This document shows positions 28,307 to 37,126 of a stretch of DNA of 64,000 nt, piece after piece. Origin of the DNA: Flavobacteriales bacterium (lineage in GTDB: Bacteria > Bacteroidota > Bacteroidia > Flavobacteriales > JABDKJ01). The position numbers and the translations under genes are program-made. Below the pieces are notes generated by a model, which saw nothing but the letters and a program-made list of their open reading frames with translations, was not told where the DNA came from and searched no databases. Within the stretch, counting starts at the first letter, position 1. Every line of letters starts with the position of its first letter. The stretch spans positions 1-64,000 of the forward strand of contig JABDKJ010000078.1 of NCBI GenBank assembly GCA_013002285.1, read 5' to 3'.

Positions 28307-29215
28307 TCAAAATGAAATGAGACTTCTAAACTCTGCGATCCTACTATCTATCATGGCCTGGTCAAGATCATATAGTTTCTCAGGGCCGAAAGCTTCAACT
28401 GCAAACGAAGCCATTGCACTTCCCGCTATTACGGCACGCTTAAGGTTTTCGAAAGACAGGTTCTTTGTTCCAGCCAAGTAACCCATCATTCCGCCAGCAA
28501 AAGTATCTCCAGCACCCGTGGGGTCTATGACATCTTCTAATGGTAAAGCGGGAGCGAAGAAAAGATCGTTATCATGGAATAGCAATGCTCCATGTTCTCC
28601 TTTTTTGATCACAAGATATTTAGGACCTTTTTTCAAGATCTTCTTTGCCGCCTTTACGAGAGAATGTTCGCCTGTATATTGTCGAGCTTCTTCATCATTG
28701 ATGGTTAATAGGTCTATTTTGGCGATAGCCATGTCGAGTTCTTTAGGCGCAGAATCCATCCAAAAATTCATCGTATCCAGCGCTACTAATTTTGGCCGTG
28801 GATTTATTTGTTCAATTACAGACAACTGAACAGATGGTGAAAGATTGCCTAGCATCACGAGGTCAGGATCTTTATACTCCTCCGGTAATACTGGGTCGAA
28901 TTCTGCGAGGACGTTCAAGTCAGTGATCAAAGTGTCCCTTGAATTGAGATCGTAATGATATTTGCCGGACCAGAAAAAGGACTTTTCGCCTTTTTTGATC
29001 TCAAGTCCTTTTAAGTCGATTCCTTTATTGGACATGAGGTCTAAGGTTTTTTGGTCATAGTCATCCCCAATTATGGATACGATCTTACATTTGTCATAAA
29101 AGTAGCTCGCTGCTAAGCTTATATAGAGGGCAGCCCCTCCAACGATCTTATCTACCTTGCCAAAAGGTGTTTCAATAGCATCAAATGCCACAGTTCCAAC
29201 ACTAACTAAACTCAT
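28307..29215 (-). CDS. PfkB-family carbohydrate kinase
   Basis: A 302-residue ribokinase-like enzyme that phosphorylates a sugar or nucleoside using ATP. The N-terminal GGAALYISLAAS motif and the C-terminal signature DPTGAGDTFAGGMMGYLA (catalytic Asp in GAGD) are complete. A longer frame starts with TTG at 29233, but that TTG is part of a TATCTTTG promoter box; ATG 29215 (MSLVSVGTVAFD) fits homologues I know. The substrate is not deducible: adenosine, ribose or fructose kinases are all possible. It stands alone between the cyclase and tRNA-Asn. Confidence 0.88.
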   Translation of the reverse strand: MSLVSVGTVAFDAIETPFGKVDKIVGGAALYISLAASYFYDKCKIVSIIGDDYDQKTLDLMSNKGIDLKGLEIKKGEKSFFWSGKYHYDLNSRDTLITDLNVLAEFDPVLPEEYKDPDLVMLGNLSPSVQLSVIEQINPRPKLVALDTMNFWMDSAPKELDMAIAKIDLLTINDEEARQYTGEHSLVKAAKKILKKGPKYLVIKKGEHGALLFHDNDLFFAPALPLEDVIDPTGAGDTFAGGMMGYLAGTKNLSFENLKRAVIAGSAMASFAVEAFGPEKLYDLDQAMIDSRIAEFRSLISF

Positions 29216-29230
29216 CCCTAAAATTTCGGC

Positions 29231-29238
29231 CAAAGATA
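29231..29238 (-). promoter_or_regulatory. TAnnTTTG box for the PfkB kinase gene
   Basis: Minus-strand TATCTTTG, an exact consensus match ending 15 nt before ATG 29215. It abuts the -33 element of the divergent tRNA-Asn promoter. Confidence 0.5.
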
Positions 29239-29269
29239 TTGTTTAATTTGAGTGATTAGTATAAATTTG
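29238..29269 (+). promoter_or_regulatory. Promoter of tRNA-Asn
   Basis: ATTG (29238-29241) is followed after 20 nt by TAAATTTG (29262-29269), an exact -7 match. Spacing fits the Bacteroidota pattern, and the tRNA begins 34 nt further on. Confidence 0.6.
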
Positions 29270-29303
29270 TCCTCCCCAAAATTTGGGGTGTTCATTGTAA
29301 TAT

Positions 29304-29377
29304 TCCTCCTTAGCTCAGTTGGTTAGAGCATCTGACTGTTAATCAGAGGGTCCCTGGTTCGAGTCCAGGAGGGGGAG
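29304..29377 (+). tRNA. tRNA-Asn (GTT anticodon)
   Basis: A 74-nt cloverleaf. The acceptor stem TCCTCCT/AGGGGGA has one G-U pair and the D stem is GCTC/GAGC. The anticodon stem TCTGA/TCAGA encloses loop CTGTTAA (anticodon GTT). The T stem is CCTGG/CCAGG with TTCGAGT loop, and the discriminator base is G. CCA is not encoded. A short inverted repeat (29379-29395) follows and may help end transcription. Confidence 0.97.
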
Positions 29378-29466
29378 CTTCAATCATATATTGAACTAAT
29401 TAATATATAAATGCCTAGACCAGATTTGTTCGTGCCCCGAAATAGGGCATTCATCGAAGATCTAGG

Positions 29467-29474
29467 TAACTTTG
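29467..29474 (+). promoter_or_regulatory. TAnnTTTG box for the peptidoglycan-binding repeat protein
   Basis: TAACTTTG, an exact -7 match, lies 40 nt before ATG 29515. No clear -33 element is seen. Confidence 0.45.
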
Positions 29475-29514
29475 ATGTTATATTTCTAATTTTACGCCCT
29501 CTAAATCAAAAGTT

Positions 29515-30315
29515 ATGAAAAAGAACGTTTTAATTTTATTAAGTGTTTTCGGATTGGTCTTTGGAACTCAAGCTCAGAACAATGAGATGCCTCCATTGGT
29601 TGCCGGAAAATGTTACGCAAAGTGTTACATCCCAGATGTATGGGAAACAAATACTGAGCAAGTTATGGTGAAAGAAGCATCGTCTTCAATGAGAACAACA
29701 TCACCTACTTACAGAACCGAAACCGAGCAAGTTTTGGTAAAAGAAGCATCTAAGAGATTAGTTGCTGTTCCTGCTACATACGACTACCTTACAGAAACTA
29801 AGAAAGTAAAGGAAGAAAATGTCGTATGGGTAAGAAAAAGAGATAACAACTGTCAGTCTGTTGATCCTAGTGACTGCATGATCCTTTGTGCAGAAACTGA
29901 ACCAGCAAGGTATGAGACTTACAAAAAAAGAGTTGTTGCTACGCCAGCAACTACAAGAGAAGTTGAGATACCAGCCGAATACAAAACTGTAACCAGGAAA
30001 GTGGTAGATAAACCAGCTACGTCTCAATTGATAGACATTCCTGCCGAATACAAAACGGTTACAAATAGAGTTTTGGTTAAGAAAGGTGGATATACAGAAT
30101 GGAGAGAAGTTGTGTGTGGTGGAGGATCTAATAGAGCTCTTATGACTAATGTTCAAAAAGCGCTAGAAGATAAAGGATATGACATTGGACCTGCTGGTAT
30201 TGATGGCATTATGGGTAAAGATACTCGTGCAGCTCTTCTAAAATTCCAAAGTGATAATAGCCTTCCACAGGGTCAGTTGGACCTTAAAACCCTTGAGGCT
30301 TTAGGAGTTAACTAA
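29515..30315 (+). CDS. Secreted peptidoglycan-binding protein with YKTV-type repeats
   Basis: A 266-residue exported protein. A signal peptide (about 1-20, ending GTQAQ) is followed by a CYAKCYIPD segment. An array of imperfect units of about 24 residues, built on the pattern [TI]-PA-x-Y-x-T-[EV]-T-x-x-V-[LV]-[VD]-K, spans about residues 45-195. The last 60 residues form a PG_binding_1 domain (VQKALEDKGYDIGPAGIDGIMGKDTRAAL). Several Cys pairs may form disulfides. The domain suggests attachment to the cell wall; similar repeats occur in OmpA-like proteins of Bacteroidota. It is bounded by its own promoter box and a strong terminator, so it is monocistronic. The role of the repeats is unknown. 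Confidence 0.85.
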   Translation: MKKNVLILLSVFGLVFGTQAQNNEMPPLVAGKCYAKCYIPDVWETNTEQVMVKEASSSMRTTSPTYRTETEQVLVKEASKRLVAVPATYDYLTETKKVKEENVVWVRKRDNNCQSVDPSDCMILCAETEPARYETYKKRVVATPATTREVEIPAEYKTVTRKVVDKPATSQLIDIPAEYKTVTNRVLVKKGGYTEWREVVCGGGSNRALMTNVQKALEDKGYDIGPAGIDGIMGKDTRAALLKFQSDNSLPQGQLDLKTLEALGVN

Positions 30316-30337
30316 GATCCCTTGACAAAAAGTTCTT

Positions 30338-30368
30338 AAAGGCCCTCAATAACTTGAGGGCCTTTTTT
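30338..30368 (+). terminator. Rho-independent terminator
   Basis: Stem GGCCCTCAA (30341-30349) / TTGAGGGCC (30354-30362), extended by AAA/TTT, loop TAAC, followed by a run of six T. It ends the peptidoglycan-binding protein transcript. Confidence 0.9.
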
Positions 30369-30412
30369 ATTTTACACAACTATATGGTATGGTTTTAGTT
30401 ATAAGTAAAAGA

Positions 30413-30880
30413 ATGAAACACATAGTTCTTGCCTTATTGTTTTTTGTGTGCGTTGGGCATGCTCAAACGATAGATCAAAAAAGAAGTTCGATCTCAAATA
30501 GGGTTGAAAAAGCACCTGAAAAGGTCGAAACTCAGGAGGAGAATGGTGTTTTTCTAAAGGGTGAGTACAAAAATATTTTGGAACAGGCCTCAAAAGAGGA
30601 GAAAGCTGTCCTTTTGCATTTTGGTGCCGAATGGTGCCTACCGTGCAAACAAATGAAGCGCATGACCTATCCCAATTCCATTGTGAAAGGTAAATTAGAA
30701 GAAGGCTATTTAGCTTTTGAAGTTGATGTTGACTACTTCTGGGGAATGGATATCGCGGAAGAATATGGGGTTTCGAAATATCCCACAGTGGTTATTCTCA
30801 ATTCCAATGGAAAAGTGAGGGAGAAGCACGAAGGTTATCTAGGCCCACGTGAGATGTATCGATTGCTGAGGAACTATTAA
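30413..30880 (+). CDS. Exported thioredoxin-like protein
   Basis: A 155-residue thioredoxin-fold protein with a signal peptide (MKHIVLALLFFVCVGHAQ), so it probably acts in the periplasm as a thiol-disulfide oxidoreductase. The active site is AEWCLPCKQM and the cis-proline lies in KYPTVVIL. A charged linker precedes the fold. A longer frame from 30389 would put eight residues before the signal peptide, so I chose ATG 30413. CLPC differs from the classical CGPC, suggesting a specialised reductant or isomerase. It stands alone, convergent with the large protease. Confidence 0.85.
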   Translation: MKHIVLALLFFVCVGHAQTIDQKRSSISNRVEKAPEKVETQEENGVFLKGEYKNILEQASKEEKAVLLHFGAEWCLPCKQMKRMTYPNSIVKGKLEEGYLAFEVDVDYFWGMDIAEEYGVSKYPTVVILNSNGKVREKHEGYLGPREMYRLLRNY

Positions 30881-30905
30881 TGATCTTTTTCTTGTCTCAA
30901 ATTGG

Positions 30906-33900
30906 TTAATCACATCCGTTACTGACCACTTTAAATTCAAATGTAGATTCTTGTAAACAACCTGGTGTACCTGGCCCAGGAGGTGTAATTGGAAGGACCT
31001 CATCTTCGCTAAAGCTGCACACAAGAATGTATTCAGACCCAAGGTTTAGATAATCAGGGATCGCGGTGATATTTGCTTCGATCAAATTACCTGATGCATC
31101 ATAAAGGTCATAGACCGCATTTCCGATCGCAGGATCTCCAGTTGCTCCATTGATCACGGTTCCCGGGCCTGTAAGGTCGTAGGGAAGATTCTCAAAGAAC
31201 AAGAAATTCCCTATGGGCAATTCTATAAACAATTCAAGCACAATTTCTGGATAATAGCAAGTGTTAAATACATTCGCTGTCTCGCTGCCATTTGAAGCTT
31301 GAATGTAATATCCCAAGCCATCTACATGTATTCCTTGAAGTGTATAAAATATGTTTTCCTCTACATTGTCAATTACTCCATTTTCGTCATTGTCAAATCC
31401 ATCCAGATCTCCTTGAACGAAAGGGGTGTTGAGGTTTATCGGAATTGGCGAGAGTGCGGGTGAAGGGGAGGACATTGAATAAAATCCGGAAGAATTGACC
31501 ACTACCCAACTTTCTCCTGCAAGGCTTTCAATTTGAACAACTTCTGAAAATTGTCCATTTTCTGAAGTCGTTGCATTGTTCAAGCATGAACATGGGTCTA
31601 TCAATGAAATGTTTTCTGAAACTAGAGAACCACTGCAATTACAGTCTTCTTGTATTACATCGCCCTGTGTTGTTGGGTCACCATCATCACAGGGTGTTCC
31701 TGGCTCTGGATTGCTGCATCCACATATTCCAGGAAACATTTTTAAGGGATCTGATGGACACTCATCACACTCAACATCAACGATCAACGATTCACAGTCC
31801 GCACAATTTGCTAGGTCAATAATGGATCCAATTGGGAACAAAGTGACCACTTCAGCTGGATCAAATATGGAATCTGCGTAAACCGTATATGAGGTAAGGT
31901 CGTCAACGGACTCAAAGAAACCGCTGTTGTTGATATCCAATATTGTACCAGTAGAAGTCTCCGTGAGGATATAATAGTATAGAAAATTTATGCTATCTAA
32001 AGGCTCAATCGCGTTCAGCGAATATTGGAATGAAACTGCAGGGATAGTTTTTCCATTTTGTTCCGAACAGATAGAGCCATCCTCATTCAGATCATTTTCT
32101 TCACCATCACCACCGGGTGCATTTACAGTATATCCGCAGTAGTGTTCCAAAACTTCTGCAACAATAGTGCAAGGTGCCCCCACAATTCCAAGCTCAATTT
32201 CAATGATCGTTGTGCCATCGATATAGTTCAATGGGCCTATAAAAGCAGTTCCAATTCCTCCCATAATTGTTGAGCTAAGCCCACCTGCTGTAGCAACCAC
32301 GTCTCCATTTTCAGAACCAGTATCGGTCACTACAACTTTTACATAGAACTCATCGAATCCAGCATCCACCCCTGTAATATCATTCACACATGTAATTTCT
32401 CCAGTAAACATAGGGGGAATACAACAGGGCGTAGTAATGCCAGGAAAGTCATCCAGATCTGGAAATTCGAAATCTTGGAAACAACCTTCATCATATGAAA
32501 CAGTAAATTTTCTTGATCCACCACCGTTTGCAGCATTGGTGCTAGTCGTGGCTTGACCAACTTGGCCAAATGTTCCTTCACTTTCTAGCCCATCGCAATC
32601 ACCTTCAAATGTTTCTCCATCACCGAAGCAATCTTCAACTAAGCCATAATCACCTTCGGTAGAAGTTCCCATTCCACCAGTACCTTTTGTCGCGATATAT
32701 GTGTATTGTATCTCATCATCACTCGTATCATAAGGTGTGCCATCCACATCAACACATTCAATACTGGTGAATTCAATAGAGATCTCCTGACAAGAGCACT
32801 CAGGCACGCTGATATTTAGACTTAGAAAATTTGAACAAGTCACTGTAAACCCATTGGAGCTGAGAAATTCAATTTCCAAGAAAGGGTCAAATTCACTAGC
32901 AAAAACTGGAACATCTATAAAAGTATGTTGTGTAGGTCCATCAAGGTTTGCGACAGGCACAGAAGCGGCTAAGACTTGGTCATAGGTTTGAGGGTCATAG
33001 TCAAATATTCTGAGCGTTCCGCCTGCTGGAGCACCATAAAAATTAACCGTAATGTCTATCAAAAAGAAATCATCATATGCGTTTCCAACTGTTCCATTAT
33101 TATTACATGATCCGGGCACACCAAATTCCGGGTCGTATATATTACAACTGCAACCATCAGGAATATTATCGTTGTTCAGGTCTTCATTAAAAAAGTAGTC
33201 TTGGCAATCATATCCATTGCAAAATCCATCGCCATCGCTATCAAAAGCACTGGAACCAAAGCATAGGTCTATACAGTCAGGAATTCCATCGCCATCACTA
33301 TCTAAACTATCGTCAACCCCAGGACATTGATCAAAGTCATCGCAGACACCATCTCCATCGGCATCTTCTATACTTAGGTCGCAAAGGTCTCCATTTATTG
33401 TTACACAAATGGAATTACTGAGTTGTGCACAGATCGTAAGGCTGGTAATAGCGCTTGTAAGTGTGCTGAATGTTCCACCTTCATAGGAAGAAAGGTCTAA
33501 AGAACTTTCATATGACACACCATAAACCTTAAATTCTCCTCCGGTAAATACTGCAGAATTCGAAAGATCTGGGTCTGTCGTAAACTCTTCGACTATCCCT
33601 GTAAGTTCATTTATGACAAAGTATCCATAACTTGAGCCCGCAGGTTCCGGAGGGCCGCTAAATACTGAACCGGGTCCAGTAACATCTATTTCATAGGCAC
33701 TTGGTAATGTGGGAGTCGTTGTATTAAATGACGAAACTACTAAGTAATAATCGGTGTTTGGTGAAAGGCTATATGACCCAAAATCTTGTGGATCCACTAA
33801 CGCCCCTACAAGGTTACCAGAAGATCCCAACCAACCCGAACAAACATTTAACGGGTCATATGGCTGGTTATATAAGTTGAATATTCGGTTCTCATGTCCA

Positions 33901-36125
33901 CCATCAAATGTGAAAGTGTATGATCCAGAAACATCTACCTGAAAAAAGTGTTCATCAAAAACCACGTCATTCGCTGGACCTACGCACGTTCCTCCATCAT
34001 TAAATGACAAGTCGGTAGGGGGGTCTGTACTCTCTAATGTTCCAATGAATGAGCTAAACAATGTTCCAAAATTTGGACTGAGTGAAAGGTCTAAAGCTGG
34101 GTCTCCTGCTGGAGCTGATACATTTGAGCTCGGTGAGATCATCGCTCCGTTTGCGCTACAGCTAGAGGATGTGATCGTAATATCAGAATCATTGATATCA
34201 AAATAGATACTTGAAGAGCACTTCATTTTTATTCTACCTTGTGTTGTAGGAAGAAATGGAATAACAAGTTCATATTCCAGATCATCATCAATATTTTCAA
34301 ATGGTACATTTGTTGCTAAAGTATAAGGGAATGTTTGGCCCCCATCAACCGAGAACAAGATCTCAAAATCGTCACATTCGCTATAGCCATATTCATCACC
34401 ACCATTCCAACTTATCGTGGTTGTTGATATTCCATCAGCAACCCATGTTGTTGGAGTGTTTTGAGAACTCAATTCAAAAGGGTCTTCATAATCATCAACA
34501 TCAATGGTTATTGGAGAAGTGCATACTCCGCCACCGGCAGGGTTGTTATCTCTTACTACAAGAATGAATTTTAAAGTTCTATCAACTAATGGCAGCGCTT
34601 CAAAATCATCTCCATTATTGTTTCCTGTTAAGATATTATCTAGGTCGGGAAAAGTTCTTGATTTGTCAAGAGTAGGAGGCATAGACCGGAATAATGGTGC
34701 CGAAGGATCTGTTGCCGCAGCATTTCCGATCTTTCCTTGAGTAAATATGAATGAGCCATCCTCGTCATATCCATCCCAGGAATAAGTGAGTTCATCAAAA
34801 TCTGCATCTGATGCAACCCCTGTTAACTCAAAGGGAGTTCCAATAGGAATTTCATATATCGATCCAGATGGGTTTGCTTCACAATCTGGTGGAGTATTCC
34901 CAGTGCTGATACTAGAATTGCACGAAAGCGTACCAACATATTCGGATATTTGATCCAGGCTGACCGCATGAAAGTGATTGTCATCTGCTCCACTTGAAGG
35001 AATATTTTGAGAAGCTTCACACAAACCATTGTAAGCCATAATGGTTGTACCACTTCCTATTTCATATGAAGTCGTAGCTTCAATATTATAGACGTCACAT
35101 GAACCCCCTATACCATTGAATGTATGGGTTGCACCTAGCTGATGACCGATCTCATGAGCAACAATTTGCGTCCATTCAATAGATATGTTTTCTGGTGAGC
35201 CACTCCAACCAGCTCCTTTATTGGCACCGGTTCCGGATTGTGGACTTGTCGTGTCGTCACATGCAGCTTCTATGCTTGCTATTCCACCTTCTGTCCAAAG
35301 CGTGCCTGTACTCGTATTGTGAAATACGTGTCCAATATCGTAGTCTCCAAGAGCAAAATTGGCCGCAATAGCTTCTGCAGCTTGTTCGGTTCTGTTATCT
35401 GTCCCACTAGGAATATCCGGAGTAAAAGGGTCTGTTGATGGGTCTGTGAATATCACGGGAGTGAGTAATGAAAAATTAATTGACAGCTCATTTCCATAGA
35501 TCAAATTCAAAGAATTTACCGAATTTGTTATGATGGTATTCACGGTCGCTACATTGGCTCCGTTTGCAGAATAGAATTCACCCGTTGCTATAACCGCAAG
35601 GTTAAATATCCTAAGTTCACTACCATAACTCAGGTCTGTTGCAGATTTTAGTAGTGGGTTGTATTTGTTATTCTTATAATCAAGATCGTCTACATTGCAA
35701 GACTTGGTCATCTGTGGGATCGAACTCAAGTCTATATCACTATTATTCATAGAGATCAATCCTTGATCTGTCATGGCATATACCATTATTAGGCCGTTAC
35801 CAATAGTCAGTTTTCCTTGATCTTTTAGACCATCCTCGCCAATTAGGTCGTAAGTTTTTATTTGGTGAAATGAAGTATCCGATATTTGATCAAGAAGTGA
35901 ATTAGGGATTATCTTAAAACTATGCGTTTCACTGGTGTGATCTGCAAGCAGTAATCTTGTCTTTGCTAACTGAGTTGTGGAATAATTGCTTATTTGTTCG
36001 AGTTGTTCAAATGTTAAATAGGAGTTTCCTTGAGAGGAACCGCTAATTTGAGCATTGACCGAAAAAAAAGGAACAAGAAAAAAAATAAGGCATAGACTAG
36101 CCTTAATACTTTTATGGTGTGACAT
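30906..36125 (-). CDS. Very large secreted reprolysin-like metalloprotease with thrombospondin type 3 repeats
   Basis: About 1739 residues from the chosen ATG (36125), which begins a signal peptide ending near FFSVNAQ. After a propeptide-like region comes a zincin domain whose HEIGHQLGATH motif (His324 first) is the extended HExxHxxGxxH of the reprolysin/M12B-like group. Further on are beta-sandwich and Pro/Thr-rich modules. Calcium-binding DADGDGVCDD and DSDGDGIPDCIDLC repeats of the thrombospondin type 3 kind follow, then Cys-rich segments such as CDECPSDPLKMFPGICGC. I see no type IX secretion C-terminal domain. Expected to be extracellular and to degrade proteins. Start alternatives: ATG 36137 or 36188. 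Confidence 0.82.
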   Translation of the reverse strand: MSHHKSIKASLCLIFFLVPFFSVNAQISGSSQGNSYLTFEQLEQISNYSTTQLAKTRLLLADHTSETHSFKIIPNSLLDQISDTSFHQIKTYDLIGEDGLKDQGKLTIGNGLIMVYAMTDQGLISMNNSDIDLSSIPQMTKSCNVDDLDYKNNKYNPLLKSATDLSYGSELRIFNLAVIATGEFYSANGANVATVNTIITNSVNSLNLIYGNELSINFSLLTPVIFTDPSTDPFTPDIPSGTDNRTEQAAEAIAANFALGDYDIGHVFHNTSTGTLWTEGGIASIEAACDDTTSPQSGTGANKGAGWSGSPENISIEWTQIVAHEIGHQLGATHTFNGIGGSCDVYNIEATTSYEIGSGTTIMAYNGLCEASQNIPSSGADDNHFHAVSLDQISEYVGTLSCNSSISTGNTPPDCEANPSGSIYEIPIGTPFELTGVASDADFDELTYSWDGYDEDGSFIFTQGKIGNAAATDPSAPLFRSMPPTLDKSRTFPDLDNILTGNNNGDDFEALPLVDRTLKFILVVRDNNPAGGGVCTSPITIDVDDYEDPFELSSQNTPTTWVADGISTTTISWNGGDEYGYSECDDFEILFSVDGGQTFPYTLATNVPFENIDDDLEYELVIPFLPTTQGRIKMKCSSSIYFDINDSDITITSSSCSANGAMISPSSNVSAPAGDPALDLSLSPNFGTLFSSFIGTLESTDPPTDLSFNDGGTCVGPANDVVFDEHFFQVDVSGSYTFTFDGGHENRIFNLYNQPYDPLNVCSGWLGSSGNLVGALVDPQDFGSYSLSPNTDYYLVVSSFNTTTPTLPSAYEIDVTGPGSVFSGPPEPAGSSYGYFVINELTGIVEEFTTDPDLSNSAVFTGGEFKVYGVSYESSLDLSSYEGGTFSTLTSAITSLTICAQLSNSICVTINGDLCDLSIEDADGDGVCDDFDQCPGVDDSLDSDGDGIPDCIDLCFGSSAFDSDGDGFCNGYDCQDYFFNEDLNNDNIPDGCSCNIYDPEFGVPGSCNNNGTVGNAYDDFFLIDITVNFYGAPAGGTLRIFDYDPQTYDQVLAASVPVANLDGPTQHTFIDVPVFASEFDPFLEIEFLSSNGFTVTCSNFLSLNISVPECSCQEISIEFTSIECVDVDGTPYDTSDDEIQYTYIATKGTGGMGTSTEGDYGLVEDCFGDGETFEGDCDGLESEGTFGQVGQATTSTNAANGGGSRKFTVSYDEGCFQDFEFPDLDDFPGITTPCCIPPMFTGEITCVNDITGVDAGFDEFYVKVVVTDTGSENGDVVATAGGLSSTIMGGIGTAFIGPLNYIDGTTIIEIELGIVGAPCTIVAEVLEHYCGYTVNAPGGDGEENDLNEDGSICSEQNGKTIPAVSFQYSLNAIEPLDSINFLYYYILTETSTGTILDINNSGFFESVDDLTSYTVYADSIFDPAEVVTLFPIGSIIDLANCADCESLIVDVECDECPSDPLKMFPGICGCSNPEPGTPCDDGDPTTQGDVIQEDCNCSGSLVSENISLIDPCSCLNNATTSENGQFSEVVQIESLAGESWVVVNSSGFYSMSSPSPALSPIPINLNTPFVQGDLDGFDNDENGVIDNVEENIFYTLQGIHVDGLGYYIQASNGSETANVFNTCYYPEIVLELFIELPIGNFLFFENLPYDLTGPGTVINGATGDPAIGNAVYDLYDASGNLIEANITAIPDYLNLGSEYILVCSFSEDEVLPITPPGPGTPGCLQESTFEFKVVSNGCD

Positions 36126-36206
36126 GGCTTTGATCATAGTTCGGTAAATATTGTACCCTAATATAAATGAACTGGGCCAAGCAAACAACCTCGATTCCTA
36201 CAGAAC

Positions 36207-36228
36207 CCATTGATTTACCCATCAATGG
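36207..36228. repeat. Inverted repeat upstream of the protease gene
   Basis: CCATTGAT (36207-36214) and ATCAATGG (36221-36228) with a 6-nt loop, about 80 bp upstream of the protease start. There is no T-run, so an operator or 5' RNA hairpin is more likely than a terminator. Confidence 0.4.
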
Positions 36229-36232
36229 TAAT

Positions 36233-36259
36233 AAAAAAGCCCACTGAAGCGGGCTTTTT
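36233..36259. terminator. Terminator after the first TonB gene
   Basis: AAAAAGCCC ... GGGCTTTTT with the loop ACTGAAGC, T/A-rich on both sides. It lies 10 bp after the stop of the minus-strand TonB gene and before the protease gene. Confidence 0.8.
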
Positions 36260-36268
36260 ACAAATTGA

Positions 36269-36958
36269 TCATTTCAATTTGAACGATACTGGCAATGTGA
36301 ATTGGACGTTCACTGCTTTTCCTCTTTGTTTGCCAGGCTTCCATTTTGGCATTTTTTTCACTACGCGAATGGCTTCTTCATCGCAGCCTCCACCTACTTT
36401 TCGTGTGACACCATTTGAACTTGAAAGCGTGACATTACTGATACTTCCATCTTTAGCAACGATGAATTGAACATATACAGTACCTTCTCTTCTGGCATCT
36501 ACAGCAAGAGGGGGGTAGTTCAAATTCTTTCCAAGAAATTCCATCATTGCCTTATCACCTCCTGGGAATTTTGGTTTTTGTTCCACAATAATAAAGAGTT
36601 TGTCTTCATCGAAAACTTCTATATCAAGGTCAAAATCATCAATTTCCTCCTCATCTAGCGGGATGTCTTCAAATGTTATTTCATCTTCATCTCCCAGATC
36701 ATCTTCTATAACTTCTAGAAGCGTATTAGAGGTCCTTGGTTTGACAACCTTTGTTTTGGGTTTTGGGAAATAGACTGGAACGATCTCTTGTTCTACAAAA
36801 TCTTCATAGTAAGATAGATCAGCTTGGTGGTCCATAGCTTTGAAACTTGCCCATTCTAGGAAAATGAGGCTGAAGCAGCTTGCGAACATGAGTCCTGTGA
36901 TCAGGAATCCTTTTCTTTTTTTCTCCAAATTGGAGTTTTCACTTTTTTTGTGTCTCAT
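36269..36958 (-). CDS. TonB-family energy transducer (copy 1)
   Basis: A 229-residue protein of the TonB type that transmits proton-motive force from ExbB/ExbD to outer-membrane receptors. One N-terminal membrane helix (about 18-38) follows a basic cytoplasmic start (MRHKKSENSN). A periplasmic linker is strongly acidic (residues about 80-125, rich in Asp/Glu). The C-terminal TonB domain has YPPLAVDARREGTVYVQF, a GGGCDEEA block and WKPGKQRGKAVNVQF. A longer frame reaches 37075, but only ATG 36958 gives a normal start before the helix. It is in tandem with a paralogue upstream and followed by a terminator. Confidence 0.9.
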   Translation of the reverse strand: MRHKKSENSNLEKKRKGFLITGLMFASCFSLIFLEWASFKAMDHQADLSYYEDFVEQEIVPVYFPKPKTKVVKPRTSNTLLEVIEDDLGDEDEITFEDIPLDEEEIDDFDLDIEVFDEDKLFIIVEQKPKFPGGDKAMMEFLGKNLNYPPLAVDARREGTVYVQFIVAKDGSISNVTLSSSNGVTRKVGGGCDEEAIRVVKKMPKWKPGKQRGKAVNVQFTLPVSFKLK

Positions 36959-37126
36959 AATTGATAAATAATAAGGGTTAACAATTTGTACACTTCTGAA
37001 AGCGCAAGATCCGTTCCCACATCTGTTTTTATCACATGTAGTTAAGGAGCGGTTGTTCTTGAGAATTAAAGGCATAAAAAAAGCCCCGAATTTCTTAGAG
37101 GCTCTAAATATTCTTTCTTTCCAGAA

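Noticed and set aside
29411..29518. A 35-codon open frame and nested hairpin between tRNA-Asn and the peptidoglycan-binding gene, ending ATGA with its start.
   Set aside because: A consensus TAACTTTG box at 29467-29474 suggests the transcript starts after most of it, and its codons look unlike neighbouring genes.
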